Shown in pieces: positions 49,805-60,634 of a stretch of DNA of 64,000 bases. Location: contig NZ_CP040275.1 in the NCBI RefSeq assembly GCF_013393905.1, positions 186,001 through 250,000 of the forward strand. The letters run 5' to 3'. Both the position numbers and the translations under genes were made by a program. The notes below the pieces were generated by a model that saw only the letters and a program-made list of their open reading frames with translations, was not told the DNA's origin and did not search any database. Each line of letters opens with the position of its first letter. Positions within the stretch are counted from its first letter, which is position 1. The stretch comes from Nostoc sp. C052 (lineage in GTDB: Bacteria > Cyanobacteriota > Cyanobacteriia > Cyanobacteriales > Nostocaceae).

Positions 49805-50623
49805 CTACCAAGTTTGACCGCCGGTGGCGAGAATCCGTTGTCCGGTCAGCCAGTGGGAGTCATCAGAGGCGAGGAAGACAGCGATCAGGCTGATATCCTC
49901 CGGCTGCCCGACCCGTCCCAGGGGTGTGCTCTTGATCGCCATGTCGTAGACATCACCTTCGAGAAACCCTTGCGAGCCTTCCGTTGCCACGAAGCCTGGA
50001 TTGAGGCTATTGACACGGATCTTGCGAGAGCCGAACTCCTTAGAAAGGGAAACTGTAAGAGAGTCAACCGCAGCTTTGGTGGCGGAGTAAATGGCGCTAT
50101 TTGCGGGCGGCATCGAGCCGACGGCAGAACCAATGTTAATCACGGAGCCACCCTCAGTCCCCATAAGCGGGATGGCTTCCTTGATTGCCAGGAGAAGACC
50201 AAGTACATTGAGGTTAAACTGGCGGTAGAATTCTTCTGGTGTAACCTGCTCGATGGCACCGAAACTGTAAACACCAGCGTTGTTGACGAGAATGTCAAGC
50301 TTGCCGTGCGTTTGCTTGATTTGGGCGAAGGTGTGAGTAATGTCTTCCAGTTTCGAGAAGTCACCCTGGATGGCTGTGGCTTTGCCGCCGTCAGCCGTAA
50401 TGTCCGCAACGATTTTATCGGCACCGGACTGGCTAGTGGCGTAGTTGACGATTACTGTGGCACCAGCGGCTCCGAGGTGCTTGGCGATCGAGGCACCAAT
50501 GCCCTTAGATGCTCCAGTGACCAGTGCAATCTTGTTTGCAAGCTTGCTTGTGGTTGTCTTGCTCCTGGATGGATCGTCGATCGCTGCTGGCGGAGAAAGT
50601 ATTTGTACGGGTGAAATAATCAT
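49805..50623 (-). CDS. Short-chain dehydrogenase/reductase (SDR)
   Basis: The 272-residue protein begins with about 30 residues of extension, then VTGASKGIGASIAKHLG (cofactor loop) and LDILVNNAG. Catalytic Ser lies in NIGSAVG, and YSATKAAV holds the Tyr and Lys. PGFVATEG and LTGQRILATGG follow. AGAGG precedes the ATG. It has the FabG/glucose-dehydrogenase-like pattern used by many oxidoreductases of unknown substrate. Codon use resembles the neighbouring redox genes. Confidence 0.9.
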   Translation of the reverse strand: MIISPVQILSPPAAIDDPSRSKTTTSKLANKIALVTGASKGIGASIAKHLGAAGATVIVNYATSQSGADKIVADITADGGKATAIQGDFSKLEDITHTFAQIKQTHGKLDILVNNAGVYSFGAIEQVTPEEFYRQFNLNVLGLLLAIKEAIPLMGTEGGSVINIGSAVGSMPPANSAIYSATKAAVDSLTVSLSKEFGSRKIRVNSLNPGFVATEGSQGFLEGDVYDMAIKSTPLGRVGQPEDISLIAVFLASDDSHWLTGQRILATGGQTW

Positions 50624-50689
50624 GTTTCCTCTTTTTTTAATTCGGTGAAGTTATACTAAGTGGTGGCATTGCGAAAGTTGTTGCGTCTA

Positions 50690-50974
50690 TCAAATCACAG
50701 TGCCAAACCAGTCAGTGGTTTGTTGAAAGTTTACAAAAGCTTGATTTAATTGAGACTTGTTCGAGTCAGCCCAATAGAGGGTATTAAGTGAAAGCCCGGT
50801 GCGATCGCTCAGATATTCTTGGGTAAAATGCTTGCCCCAAGTCTCCTCAGATTCTGCTTGCTGTTTTGCAGCTTGAAATTGCTGCCACCCTTGAGGTGAT
50901 AGGATCACCCCTCGAACCCGCCCATGAGAGGAACTACCGTTCTTAGATTTGCCCACATTGGAATCCATAGGCAA
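50690..50974 (-). CDS. Orphan HTH domain of the type fused to cyanobacterial signalling proteins
   Basis: The 94-residue protein has the pattern GRVRGVILSPQGWQQFQAAKQQAE, then YLSDRTGLSLNTLYWA and QLNQAFVNF. I recognise this N-terminal helix-turn-helix-like domain from WD40, pentapeptide-repeat and NB-ARC proteins of filamentous cyanobacteria. There it precedes the sensor part. Here the protein ends at once (TTDWFGTVI), so it is a stand-alone or truncated domain. It may bind DNA or interact with a larger paralogue. Confidence 0.6.
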   Translation of the reverse strand: MPMDSNVGKSKNGSSSHGRVRGVILSPQGWQQFQAAKQQAESEETWGKHFTQEYLSDRTGLSLNTLYWADSNKSQLNQAFVNFQQTTDWFGTVI

Positions 50975-51932
50975 GTTACCACTAATAAAGGGCAGAGCGA
51001 GTCCTTTCCTACAGTTTCGCTAAAGCGCTACGACTAACTTCGCTCTTTGCAGATAAATTAGTAAATTATTTCCCTTCTTACTGAAGACTATCAGACTTAA
51101 CCAAGTCATATCACTTCTCGTCACTATTTCACTGTCAAGATATGCCTATGGGAATAGAAAGATCAAATAGTATCTTAACTCAACAAACTGGAGTGGTCTA
51201 ATTTGAATGAAAGTTGAAGAATGAAGACACAAGCAGATGAACTGATTCTCAACAAGGAGGGGTACTATATAATATTGCAATATAAATGCCCAAATCTAGC
51301 GTTTAAAGTCTTACTAAGAGCAACAGAGGGAAATTGTTGGTAAGAGAAATTATGTTTTGAAAAGGGGTTAAATAGTGTGTGAATTGTATAATTTCTACTA
51401 AAACGTTCAAAAGGTAGAGGTTATATTGGGCAAAATTAGTAACTATTAAATGTGCGGCAAAAAACTCAAGCTGAGGTTCAATCTTAACTTGAAAATAATA
51501 CCAATTTGAAAAATGATTATGACAGATAGAAAACTGAAACACTTATCCCATGTATGTTTCACAATCCAAAATCTAAAATCCAAATCGCAACCATTCAAGA
51601 GGCTGAAAAAGCAACCTTAGAAGCGATCGTCGCTAGACTAAATGTCGAATCCGCAGCAGTAACTACAAAGAAAAAATTCGTAATTAAAGACTGTTTCAGA
51701 CCCTAAACAAAATTCTGACTGGTTTTATAAGCATTAGAGACAAACCCTTTTTAATTATGAATTATGAATTAATAATTGTGAATAAATATGTAGGTTGCGA
51801 TCAGCTGTTGCGCCTTTAATTTGCAATCATATTTTTTCAATATGATTGTGGCGTGGGCCGAAAAGCCCGCCCTGATAATGCAAGTTGTATACGTAACAGC
51901 TTAAGACTAATTATTAACAAAAGCATATAAAT
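50975..51932. other. Long intergenic region
   Basis: About 950 bases. A 50-codon frame at 51551 (MFHNPKSKIQIATIQEAEKA) starts within aatccaaaatctaaaatcc, a short repeat seen again at 53807-53836, so I do not call it. A 79-codon minus-strand frame at 51303-51542 has poor protein character. Confidence 0.45.
51824..51848. terminator. Hairpin upstream of the small membrane protein
   Basis: Perfect 10-bp arms CAATCATATT and AATATGATTG with a five-base loop, followed by a smaller GGGC/GCCC hairpin (about 51857-51870). The pair could terminate an upstream transcript or structure the leader of the next gene. Confidence 0.45.
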
Positions 51933-52202
51933 ATGAATACATTATCTCCCACTGATATCACCGCACACCCCCAATTTATAGCTTCGGTGACTGAACAACT
52001 AGATCAAATTCATCTCACCCAACAAACAAACTATGAAATTGGTTTGTTTGTTACCTGTCTTTGTGTCGCAGCAGTCTTCTTCTATATCGCAGTTCATGTT
52101 GGAAGACGGCACAAAACACGCGATGAACTAATAGCAATCCGGCTACGGCAAATTCAAACCCTAGAAAGAATTTGGCAAATGGCGGCTGAACGCAGAGATT
52201 AA
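51933..52202 (+). CDS. Small single-pass membrane protein
   Basis: The 89-residue protein has a hydrophilic N-terminal half, one transmembrane helix (about 39-58, GLFVTCLCVAAVFFYIAVHV) and a basic C-terminal helix (RRHKTRDELIAIRLRQIQTLERI). No family is recognised. It lies about 170 bases before the RND adaptor gene on the same strand and might be part of its transcript. Confidence 0.55.
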   Translation: MNTLSPTDITAHPQFIASVTEQLDQIHLTQQTNYEIGLFVTCLCVAAVFFYIAVHVGRRHKTRDELIAIRLRQIQTLERIWQMAAERRD

Positions 52203-52373
52203 GCTGCTAATATTTTTTGCTTTAGCGCTGCCAAAAATAATCCCAAAGATCACTGCCTTAGGTGCAGTATTTTTGCTGTATTTTATACCAATTTTTAAAA
52301 TATTTACGGTAGATCCAAACTTGGAAACCCAGATTTAATCTGAATTACGAATCTTGACGGAGTTGAATATCTT

Positions 52374-53760
52374 ATGTCACTCGATCGCCCATTTATTTGA
52401 ATCTGTATCTTCCGAGCCAACTGCTGATCTGAAAAACAGTGCTGCAAATAGATCAAGTTCCGTCTTAGCGCCAGTGTCTACAGATCGGATTAGTACTGAC
52501 GAAACCGCTTCTAAACCGCCTCCACAGCGCAAGAGATGGCTTTGGGTTATACTGGCGGTTCTGCTGATTGGCGGCGGGGGCTTTGTCGGCTGGCGATTGT
52601 TAGGCAACCGCAAAGCCGTGCCACCAAAAGCACCGCCTCTCTCAGTTAAGGTGCAAACTGTTGAATCGAGCCAAGTTCAATCTACCTCTGAGTTTGTCGG
52701 CACATTAGAAGCCCAGGAACGTGTTTCACTTCAGCCGCAAGTTCAGGGGCGAATTGAGCGTATATTTGTAGCCAGTGGCGATCGCGTAAGTAAGGGAACG
52801 CCAATTCTATCTTTAAGTTTGGATCAGACTCAAGCCAATGTCTCCAGTGCCATTGCTGTGGTTAACTCCAATCGGGCGGCTGTAGTAACCGCCCAGGCAC
52901 AACTTGAACAACAACAAGCCAATCAAGTTAAAGCAGCAGCAGATGTGAAATTACAGCAAGTGCAGTTCCAGCGAAGCAAGATGCTTGTAACTGAAGGGGC
53001 ACAGGCAAGACAAGAACTCGATATTGCTAAAAATAACATAGATGCAGCGATCGCTACCTTAAATGCTGCTAAAAAGCAGGTGAATGCGAGCCAAGCAAGT
53101 GTCAATCAGGCACTATCAAACGTCCAGCAAGCCCAGGCTCAAGTTGCCTCAAATCAAGTGAATCTGAACCAAAAGCAGGTGATTGCACCGCTTGATGGGA
53201 TAGTTGGCGATTTCTCAGTCAAAGTGGGGGATTACGTGAGTGCTGGGGGAACCTTAACCACTATTACCAAAAACGATATCCAGGATATGCGAATTTCAGT
53301 GCCGTCCAACAATGCGGCTCAACTGCGTCGGGGATTACCTGTAGAGCTATTGGATGCCAACACAGGTAAGGGTCTAACTACTGGCAGCATTAATTTTATC
53401 TCGCCGCAAGTAATTACAGCTGCCCAATCTATTTTAGTGAAAGCCCGATTTGCTAATTCAAATGGCAAATTGCGGGATGGGCAATATGTTCGCGCCCGGA
53501 TTATCTGGAGCCAACAACCGGGGATTTTGATTCCGATTCAAGTGGTGACTCGAATTGGTGGACAGAGTTTTGTCTTTGTAGTGGAAGAAGACAAGTCAAA
53601 ACAAAAGCCGCAATTCGTAGTGCATCAAAAACCTGTGAAGTTGGGCGAGGTGCAAAGTGATCACTATCCCATTCTAGAAGGAATTAAACCAGGCGATCGC
53701 CTAGCGGTGTCTAATATTCTCAAACTGAGAGATGGTGTCCCCGTTCAACCACAATCTTAG
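52374..53760 (+). pseudogene. RND efflux periplasmic adaptor (HlyD/AcrA type), probable N-terminal frameshift
   Basis: The protein has a transmembrane anchor (RKRWLWVILAVLLIGGGGFVGWRLL split over about 60-84), a lipoyl-like half motif (LQPQVQGRIERIFVASGDRVSKG) and a long Q/A-rich coiled coil. The second lipoyl half (IAPLDGIVGDFSVKVGDYVSAG) and a beta-barrel follow. This is the membrane-fusion partner of the pump encoded next. The natural start appears to be the ATG at 52374 (MSLDRPFI), but one extra T near 52398 puts it out of frame with ESVSSEPTADLKN. The in-frame alternative is a TTG at 52354. It is functional only if that start is used or the extra base is a sequencing error. Confidence 0.75.
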
Positions 53761-56318
53761 GAGTTAATAGTTAGGTGAAAGTCATTCTGAGTAGGACTTT
53801 CTCAATCCAAAATCTAAAATCCAAAATCTAAAATCGTATAATCATCATGTCGATCGCAGACACTTTTATCAAGCGGCCTGTCTTATCAACGGTTTGCACC
53901 CTCTTAATCTTGCTGATTGGTGGTATCTGTATTCCCTTGTTGCCGATCAACAACTTACCGGAAATTGCACCCATTCAGGTGCAAACTACCAGCACTTATA
54001 TTGGTGCAGATGCCCAAACCGTTGAAGATGCTGTATCAACCGTGATTGAGCGGCAAATAAACGGGGTTGAGGGGATGCAGTACATGACTTCAGCCAGTGG
54101 TAATGATGGCTCCAGCACCATTTCAACTCAGTTTGACCCAGAGAGTAACCGTAACATTGACCAAGTTAATGTGCAGAATCGAGCTGCGATCGCTGAACCA
54201 ACGTTACCTGAGTCTGTGCGGCAAACTGGGTTAACTACCTTAGCACGTTCCAACAGCATTCTCCTAGTTTATGGCTTCTATGCCGAAAATAGCGAGTATG
54301 ACAACATCTTTTTGAGTAACTATGTTGACCTTTACATCACTGATGCCATCAAGCGCGTCCCTGGTGTCGGAGATACCAGACTGGTTGGGGAACGCCAATA
54401 TGCGATGCGGTTGTGGCTTGACCCGAATGCTTTAGCCAGTCGGGGTTTGACAGCAACCGATGTCAGCAGTGCCCTAACTTCTCAGAATATTCAGGTGGGG
54501 GTAGGCTCCATTGGTCAAGCGCCCACCAAGGCGAATCAGAACTCGAATTTCCCGCTCCGCATCAATAGTAGATTAAAAGATGTTAAGGAATTCGAGAACC
54601 TGGTACTGAAGAGCCAAGCTGACGGGACACTAGTTAAACTCAAGGATGTGGGACGAGCCGAGTTAGGCGCACAGGACTATACAACTTCGGCACTGGTACA
54701 GGGCAAAGCGGGCGCGGCCATGTTGATCTATCAACTTCCAGGCAGCAATGTGCTAAATACTGCCAAAGCCGTAGAAGCCCAGATTGCAGAGCTAGAGAAA
54801 AACTTTCCTCCCGGGTTGAAAGCCATCATCGCCTACGACACCACCAAGTTTGTAGAAGTCTCAATCGAAGAAGTGGTCAAGACGCTGATGGAAGCGATCG
54901 CCCTAGTGGTGCTGGTGATTTTCGTCTTTTTGCAAGATTGGCGGGCGACAATCATTCCGGCGATCGCTATTCCTGTATCCTTAGTTGGTGCATTGGCCTT
55001 TGCCTATCTCCTGGGCTTCTCGCTCAACACGTTGACCATGTTTGGATTAGTACTGGCAACAGGTTTGGTGGTAGATGATGCGATCATCGTCGTCGAGGGG
55101 ATTGCTGCCAAGATGGAACAAGGTTTAGACCGACGACAAGCTGCTTTTGAAGCGATGGGGGAGCTTTCAGGGGCAGTGATTGCCACCTCCTTGGTGTTGA
55201 TAGCGGTATTTATCCCGGTATCCTTTTTTCCGGGTGCAACCGGCATCATGTATCGGCAGTTCGCACTGGTCATTATCTTCTCCATCGGCATTTCTTTATT
55301 CAATGCCCTGAGTTTTACCCCCAGTATGTCTGGACTGTTCTTGCATCATACCGAAGGTGAAGGGCGAGGTCCGTTAGGCTGGTTTTTTCGTCAGTTCAAC
55401 CGGGGCTTTAGCTGGGTACTGGAGCAATACGAGCGTCTGACCAAGTTCCTGATCCGCATCCGGATGTTCGTGCTGGGGCTATTTATCCTCGGACTGGCAG
55501 CAACAGCGCTAATAAGAACCCCGCCTTACGCCAAGTGTACACTCAATTCACAGCTAGCACTCCCCAGTACCAGATTGACATTAACCGCGATCGCTTAGAA
55601 GCCCTCAATGTCGATTTCAGTGAGGCAATGAATACGCTGGGTGCTTACATGGGCGGGCAGTATGTTAACGATTTTACCTTCTCCCAGCGCAGCTACCGGG
55701 TATATATCCAAGCAGATGAACAGTTTCGGAATTCTCCAGACGATATTGGTCAAATTAATGTTCGTTCTCGAAGTGGTAATCTGGTGCTACTGAATGAAGT
55801 TGCAAAAGTGACTCCGATTACAGGGCCGCAAACCATCAGCCACTTCAATTTATTCCGCTCGATCAAAATTCAAGGCGATGCTGCCCCAGGTTACAGTTCT
55901 GGGCAAGCAATTGCGGCGATGCAGCAGACCTTTAAGGAGATTGAGCAGCCCGGTCTGGGTTATGACTGGACAGGGCTTTCTAGAGAAGAAACCAAATCTG
56001 GCGGACAAGCGATCTTGCTGTTTGCTCTCGGTATTGTCGCCGTGTTTCTGATTTTAGCGGCTCAGTACGAAAATTACATTGATCCAATCATCATCTTGCT
56101 GACCGTACCCTTTGCGATTTTAGGCGCTCTGTTATTCGTCTCAGTGCGCGGGTTGGTCAACGATTTGTACTGTCAGGTGGCATTGGTGATGTTGATTGGT
56201 CTGGCGAGCAAAAATGCGATTTTGATTGTAGAATTTGCCAACCAATCGCGGGAGAAAGGAATGACGATCACCCAAGCTGCACTTCATGCAGTTGAACAAC
56301 GGTTCCGCCCGATTTTAA

Positions 56319-57708
56319 CCCTGTTTTGTCACTCTGGCGGTAGTATAATAGCGTACAAACGCTAGAACCAAGATACAGAGTATGGTACAGCCTCGTCCAG
56401 CCGCACCAACAGTCAAATTCGTGGACGAATATTGTCAATGGTATAAAAGCCTGTTTCCAGATGTTAGGAGCTTCGAGGCTTTTAAGTACCTTCATGTAGG
56501 GTGTATTTCTGAACTAAAACGGAAAACCCTACCAGAAATAGCAAAAATTGTAGGATTGGATAATCACTCTTGGTTTGCATCATTTTTTAACTACATCACC
56601 GTGGGATATAGAGAAGTTAAGAGCTTTGCGACTAGAGCTAATTTTACAAGTTCTAAAAGGTAGACCAATCATTTTAATTATTGATGAAACAGGGTATAAA
56701 AAGAAAGGGAATAAGACAGATTATGTGAAACGACAGTATATAGGAAACTTAGGAAAAGTAGAGAATGGAATTGTAGCAGTAACAGCGTATGGTGTATTCT
56801 GTGGAATGACCTTCCCTCTGCTGTTTGAAGTATATAAGCCTCGTGAAAGGTTAAAGCCAGGGGATAAGTACCGCACTAAGCCTGAAATAGCAGCAATAAT
56901 GATGAGAAAGCTAGAATCAATGGGTTTTAGCTTTAACTTAGTACTGGCAGATAGTTTATATGGTGAAAGTGGTAAGAACTTCATAGCTGTATTAGATGAA
57001 CTCAAGAAAAAATATATAGTAGCAATTCGCTCAAATCATTCTGTAAGCTTACTTCCAAGACAACATACTCAATATTTGAAGTGGCATAAGTTTAAACGAG
57101 TATTTTCTGATCTGAGCAGTGAAAATAGGTTTATCAGAGAAGTAATTCATGGTAAACGTAGCGAAAATAGGTACTGGCAGATTACCACAGATCGAGAAAA
57201 GTTACCTGGTAACACTACTTGGTATGTGATGAGTAGATACCCAGACCTTACACCAAGAGATGTAGGAAACTTTTATGGTTTAAGAACTTGGGTTGAGTAT
57301 GGGTTGAAGCAAAGCAAGAATGAATTAGGTTGGGCAGATTATCGGCTAACTCACTACCCGGATATTGAACGCTGGTGGGAGATTGTTTGTAGCAGCTATT
57401 TAATGGTTAGCCTACACTCTGAACAAATCCAGTCTTCTATGCCAAAATCTCCATCAAAATTATCTTCACATCCCTGGTGGAATGATGAAAAAAGCTGGAA
57501 GAATATTCTTAACAATCTCCGTTTAATAATTCAACTTTTTACTTTATTTAACCTAATCTATCCCTGGTTAACAGTTTTTCCTATTCCCCAATTGTCCTTA
57601 GGTTTTTCTAAACTTCAATCTATTATTTATAACCTCACAAGTTCAATTTTTGTTTTCCTGACTCACCCTGATTTCTACTTTTCCTCTGCCTAGAGTGACA
57701 AAACAGGG
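56319..57708. mobile_element. IS701-family insertion sequence in the RND gene
   Basis: The ends CCCTGTTTTGTCACTCT and AGAGTGACAAAACAGGG are perfect 17-bp inverted repeats, directly flanked on both sides by TTAA (56315-56318 and 57709-57712), the target duplication. The 1390-base element carries one frameshifted transposase. A miniature relative is at 45952-46132. Confidence 0.92.
56382..57693 (+). pseudogene. IS701 transposase with one frameshift
   Basis: The first frame (from 56382, MVQPRPAAPTVKFVDEYCQW) runs to about 56570 (PEIAKIVGLDN). The rest (LHHFLTTSPWDIEKLRALRLEL onward) is in another frame to the stop at 57691-57693. Catalytic-type segments are present: IILIIDETGYKKKG, NLVLADSLYGESG and YGLRTWVEYGLKQSKNELGWADYR. 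One extra base near 56570 separates the frames. The element is either disabled, uses frameshifting, or contains a sequence error. Confidence 0.8.
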
Positions 57709-58032
57709 TTAATGACCACAATTGCTGCCCTGTGTGGGTTCCTTCCCCTACTACTGTCATCTGGGGCTGGTGCAGCCAGCCGGACATCGCTCGGTACGGC
57801 AGTGTTTGGCGGCTTATTGGTCTCCGTCATCATGAGTCTGCTGCTGGTGCCTGTGCTTTATGTGGTGGTCAAAAATCTCACACACTTTGCCTCTAAAGGT
57901 AGACCTCCCAAGCCACCCCAATCGCCTGAACCTACTCCCTCTAGGGAATTACCCTCTTTTAATGGAAATTTTATAATTCAGAATTTTGCTCAATTTATCG
58001 TCAAAGTCACAATTATTGAGGGGATATCTGCC

Positions 58033-59421
58033 TTACAACTTTGAAAACAGCATGTTTAACCCTTCGGTCATCGTGGGATGAGTCAAGACTCCATCGCGCA
58101 GAACGGTATAAGGCATCTGAGCTTGCATCACTATCTGCACCGTCGAAATCACTTCCCCCGCTTCATGACACAACAGGGAACACCCTAAAATCCGACCTGT
58201 CTCGGTATCCACGATCGCCTTCATCAGTCCATCAGTTTGACCAAGAGTTTTTGCTCTAGGAATCGCTGAGGCATCCAGTTTTGCCACGCGGATGGCATAC
58301 CCTTGTTCCTGTGCTTCAGTTTCGGTCAGACCCACATGAGCCAGTTCGGGATCAATGAACAGACAGGATGGAATCAAGCGATCGCGCGTGCTGCGGTTGC
58401 CGCCATCAATCAGATTCGCTTTGATAATGCGGTAATCGTCGAGCGAGACATGGGTATATTGCAGTCCTCCATTGATGTCGCCTAACGCCCAAATCCCCGG
58501 TATGTTTGTTTCTAGGCGCTCGTTGACTACAATAAACCCGTGGGCATCAGTTGCCACATCAGCGGTGGCTAAATTTAAGCTATCAGTGGTTGGTGTACGA
58601 CCGATAGCGACGAGCAAATGTGAACCTTGGAGGCTAAGGGAGCGATCGTCCACCTGGAACTGAAGGACAGTCGCATTGTCAACGCGATCTACCCTCAATA
58701 CATTTGTCTTCAGCAAAAATTCAATGCCTTCTCGTTCCAGCAGCGTTTGAACGGCGATCGCAATATCTGAATCTTGATTTGATAGAATTTGCTCACTATG
58801 CCCAATCACAGTAACGCGAGAGCCAAAGCGCTGGAACATCTGGGCAAACTCCAACCCAATATAGCCACTCCCAAGTACGATCAGATGCTCCGGCAACTGT
58901 TCCAGTTCCATGATCGATTCGCTCGTCAAAAAACCAGCTTCTGTGAGTCCGGGTAGCGATGGAATTAACGGTCGCGTGCCTGTATTGATAAAAAACCGTT
59001 CTGCGGTGAGTAAGCGAGTGGTGTCAAGAGCCGTTGTCACTTCAATCGTTTTGGATGATACAAATCGTCCCACTCCAACGATCAGTTCGTGACCCAGAGC
59101 AGTTTCTAAATTGTGCAAATTCATTTCACGCATGGAGTGTACGACAGATCGTTTGCGCCCAATTACGGCTGCTAAATCAACAATGGGTGCATTGGCTTTA
59201 ACACCGTAAGCAGCGCTGTGTCGCACAGTATTGGCTACCTCTGCACTGGCAACCATCGTTTTGGTAGGGATGCAGGCGATGTTAATGCACCCACCACCAA
59301 TCATGCTTAAACTGCGTTCCACCAGAGCGGTTTTACGTCCGTCCGCAACTAGCGCTGGTGCTAAGGTTTTACCTGCTTTGCCGCTGCCGATAATAATGTC
59401 GTCGTAGTATTCAGGGTTCAT
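58033..59421 (-). CDS. RclA-like pyridine nucleotide-disulfide oxidoreductase
   Basis: The 462-residue flavoenzyme has the FAD motif IIIGSGKAGKTLAPALV, redox cysteines Cys45 and Cys50 (GGGCINIACIPTK), and NAD-binding VLGSGYIGLEFAQMF. The second FAD region is IWALGDINGG, and a C-terminal dimer motif THPTMTEGLN carries the His-Glu pair. The spacing and absence of heavy-metal domains fit the RclA/hypothetical-reductase group rather than lipoamide dehydrogenase. RclA proteins respond to reactive chlorine or copper stress in enterobacteria. AAGGAGATGTGGA precedes the ATG. Its 3' end overlaps the RND remnant by 12 bases. The gene next upstream is an aldo-keto reductase on the same strand. Confidence 0.85.
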   Translation of the reverse strand: MNPEYYDDIIIGSGKAGKTLAPALVADGRKTALVERSLSMIGGGCINIACIPTKTMVASAEVANTVRHSAAYGVKANAPIVDLAAVIGRKRSVVHSMREMNLHNLETALGHELIVGVGRFVSSKTIEVTTALDTTRLLTAERFFINTGTRPLIPSLPGLTEAGFLTSESIMELEQLPEHLIVLGSGYIGLEFAQMFQRFGSRVTVIGHSEQILSNQDSDIAIAVQTLLEREGIEFLLKTNVLRVDRVDNATVLQFQVDDRSLSLQGSHLLVAIGRTPTTDSLNLATADVATDAHGFIVVNERLETNIPGIWALGDINGGLQYTHVSLDDYRIIKANLIDGGNRSTRDRLIPSCLFIDPELAHVGLTETEAQEQGYAIRVAKLDASAIPRAKTLGQTDGLMKAIVDTETGRILGCSLLCHEAGEVISTVQIVMQAQMPYTVLRDGVLTHPTMTEGLNMLFSKL

Positions 59422-59459
59422 TCCACATCTCCTTTAAGGTGCTGTCTTGGTACACAGCT

Positions 59460-60476
59460 TCAATTTGGCTGAGATCGTCTGCTGTTCGTTAATGCCTCTT
59501 GCAGCGACCTTATATTAGCGGGGTAGCGCTCGCCTGCGGCCACTCCTTTTGGTGCAACAACTTCAATTCGGTTCAGGTCGTCTGTTGTCAGCTGAACTTC
59601 TGTTGCTGCAACGTTCTCCTCCAGATATTTGCGCTGCTTGGTACCCGGAATGGGAATGATATCTTCTCCTTGGGCTAACAGCCATGCCAGGGCGAGTTGA
59701 CTGGGCGTTGCTCCTTTTTCAGCCGCAATCGCCTTTACCTGCTCCACTAATTGCAGATTTTTGTAGAAATTCTCTCCCTGAAAGCGAGGGGAAGATCGGC
59801 GGTAGTCGTCTTCTGAAAAATCATTTGGGCTGGTGAATCGTCCTGACAAAAAGCCTCGACCCAATGGACTGTAGGGTACAAATCCAATACCTAATTCCCG
59901 CACTGTGGGCAGAATTTCATCTTCGGGATCGCGGCTCCAGAGGGAATATTCTGTTTGTAGGGCGGAAATGGAGTGAACAGTATTAGCGCGTCGAATCGTG
60001 GACGGAGTGGCTTCTGAAAGCCCTAGATAGCGCACTTTTCCCTGCTGCACCAGTTCCGCCATTGCACCAATCGTGTCTTCAATGGGGACTTCCGGATCAA
60101 TCCGGTGCTGATAATAAAGGTCAATCACATCTACACCCAACCGCTTCAGCGATGCATCACAGGCTTGATGCACATACTCTGGCTTACCGTTAATACCGTT
60201 CCATCCACCCTCTGGCGATCGCACAATACCAAACTTCGTTGCGATCGCGACCCGATCGCGACGGTCTTTGATGGCTCTGCCTACCAACTCTTCATTGGTA
60301 AAGGGGCCATACATATCGGCAGTATCCAGTAAGGTAATGCCGAGTTCTAATGCTCGGTGAATCGTGGCGATCGCTTCTCGATCGTCCTGTCCACCATAGA
60401 AATCAGACATTCCCATACAGCCCAGTCCTAGTTCTGAAACCACAAGTCCTTGATTGCCGAGTTTGCGTGTTTTCAT
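59460..60476 (-). CDS. Aldo/keto reductase
   Basis: The ATG complementary to 60474-60476 (MKTRKLGNQGLVVSELGLGCMGMS) with AAGGAAAC upstream is chosen over a 14-residue longer frame. The 338-residue protein carries the AKR tetrad: Asp in DTADMYG with its Tyr, Lys in IATKFG, His in YYQHRID. The NADP-binding C-terminus is present (IIPIPGTKQRKYLEENVAAT). It resembles the AKR13-like reductases of bacteria that reduce aldehydes. It is in tandem with the RclA-like enzyme and an SDR, so a shared stress regulon is plausible. Confidence 0.9.
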   Translation of the reverse strand: MKTRKLGNQGLVVSELGLGCMGMSDFYGGQDDREAIATIHRALELGITLLDTADMYGPFTNEELVGRAIKDRRDRVAIATKFGIVRSPEGGWNGINGKPEYVHQACDASLKRLGVDVIDLYYQHRIDPEVPIEDTIGAMAELVQQGKVRYLGLSEATPSTIRRANTVHSISALQTEYSLWSRDPEDEILPTVRELGIGFVPYSPLGRGFLSGRFTSPNDFSEDDYRRSSPRFQGENFYKNLQLVEQVKAIAAEKGATPSQLALAWLLAQGEDIIPIPGTKQRKYLEENVAATEVQLTTDDLNRIEVVAPKGVAAGERYPANIRSLQEALTNSRRSQPN

Positions 60477-60634
60477 TGGTAGTTTCCTTGATTTGCCTAT
60501 AAAACCCTGAATTTCCAACCGAAACAGTGTTAGAGGTCTAATCTGCGGAGTGGATACGCTTTTGGGAACTCAGCGCGGAATGTTCTGTGCAGAAACCGCA
60601 AAAGATGCCTAACCTGCCAGAGGAATGTTTTTCG

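Larger units (their letters stand above)
53847..58044 (+). pseudogene. RND efflux pump permease (AcrB/HAE1 type), broken by deletion and IS701
   Basis: Three frames together make one permease. 53847-55512 carries TM1 and the porter domain (IKRPVLSTVCTLL, NLPEIAPIQVQT), and TM helices with GLVVDDAIIVVE, whose aspartates serve proton relay. The chain then jumps from LGLAATAL to NPALRQVYTQFTASTPQYQ (about 55513 on, next frame). Roughly 130 residues between TM7 and the second porter loop are missing. 55535-56314 continues to EQRFRPIL, where IS701 enters. 57712-58044 resumes MTTIAALCGFLPLLLSSGAG to the end. Removing the IS and one TTAA restores the frame at that point, but the internal deletion does not. 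The pump is therefore inactive as written. The adaptor lies 86 bases upstream. Confidence 0.85.

Noticed and set aside
49784..50614. 276-codon plus-strand frame antisense to an SDR
   Set aside because: Long but entirely antisense to a clear SDR with catalytic motifs.
51303..51542. 79-codon minus-strand frame
   Set aside because: AT-rich, no start context, no recognisable pattern.
51551..51706. 50-codon plus-strand frame (MFHNPKSK)
   Set aside because: Starts in the aatccaaaatctaaaatcc repeat; likely a fragment or chance frame.
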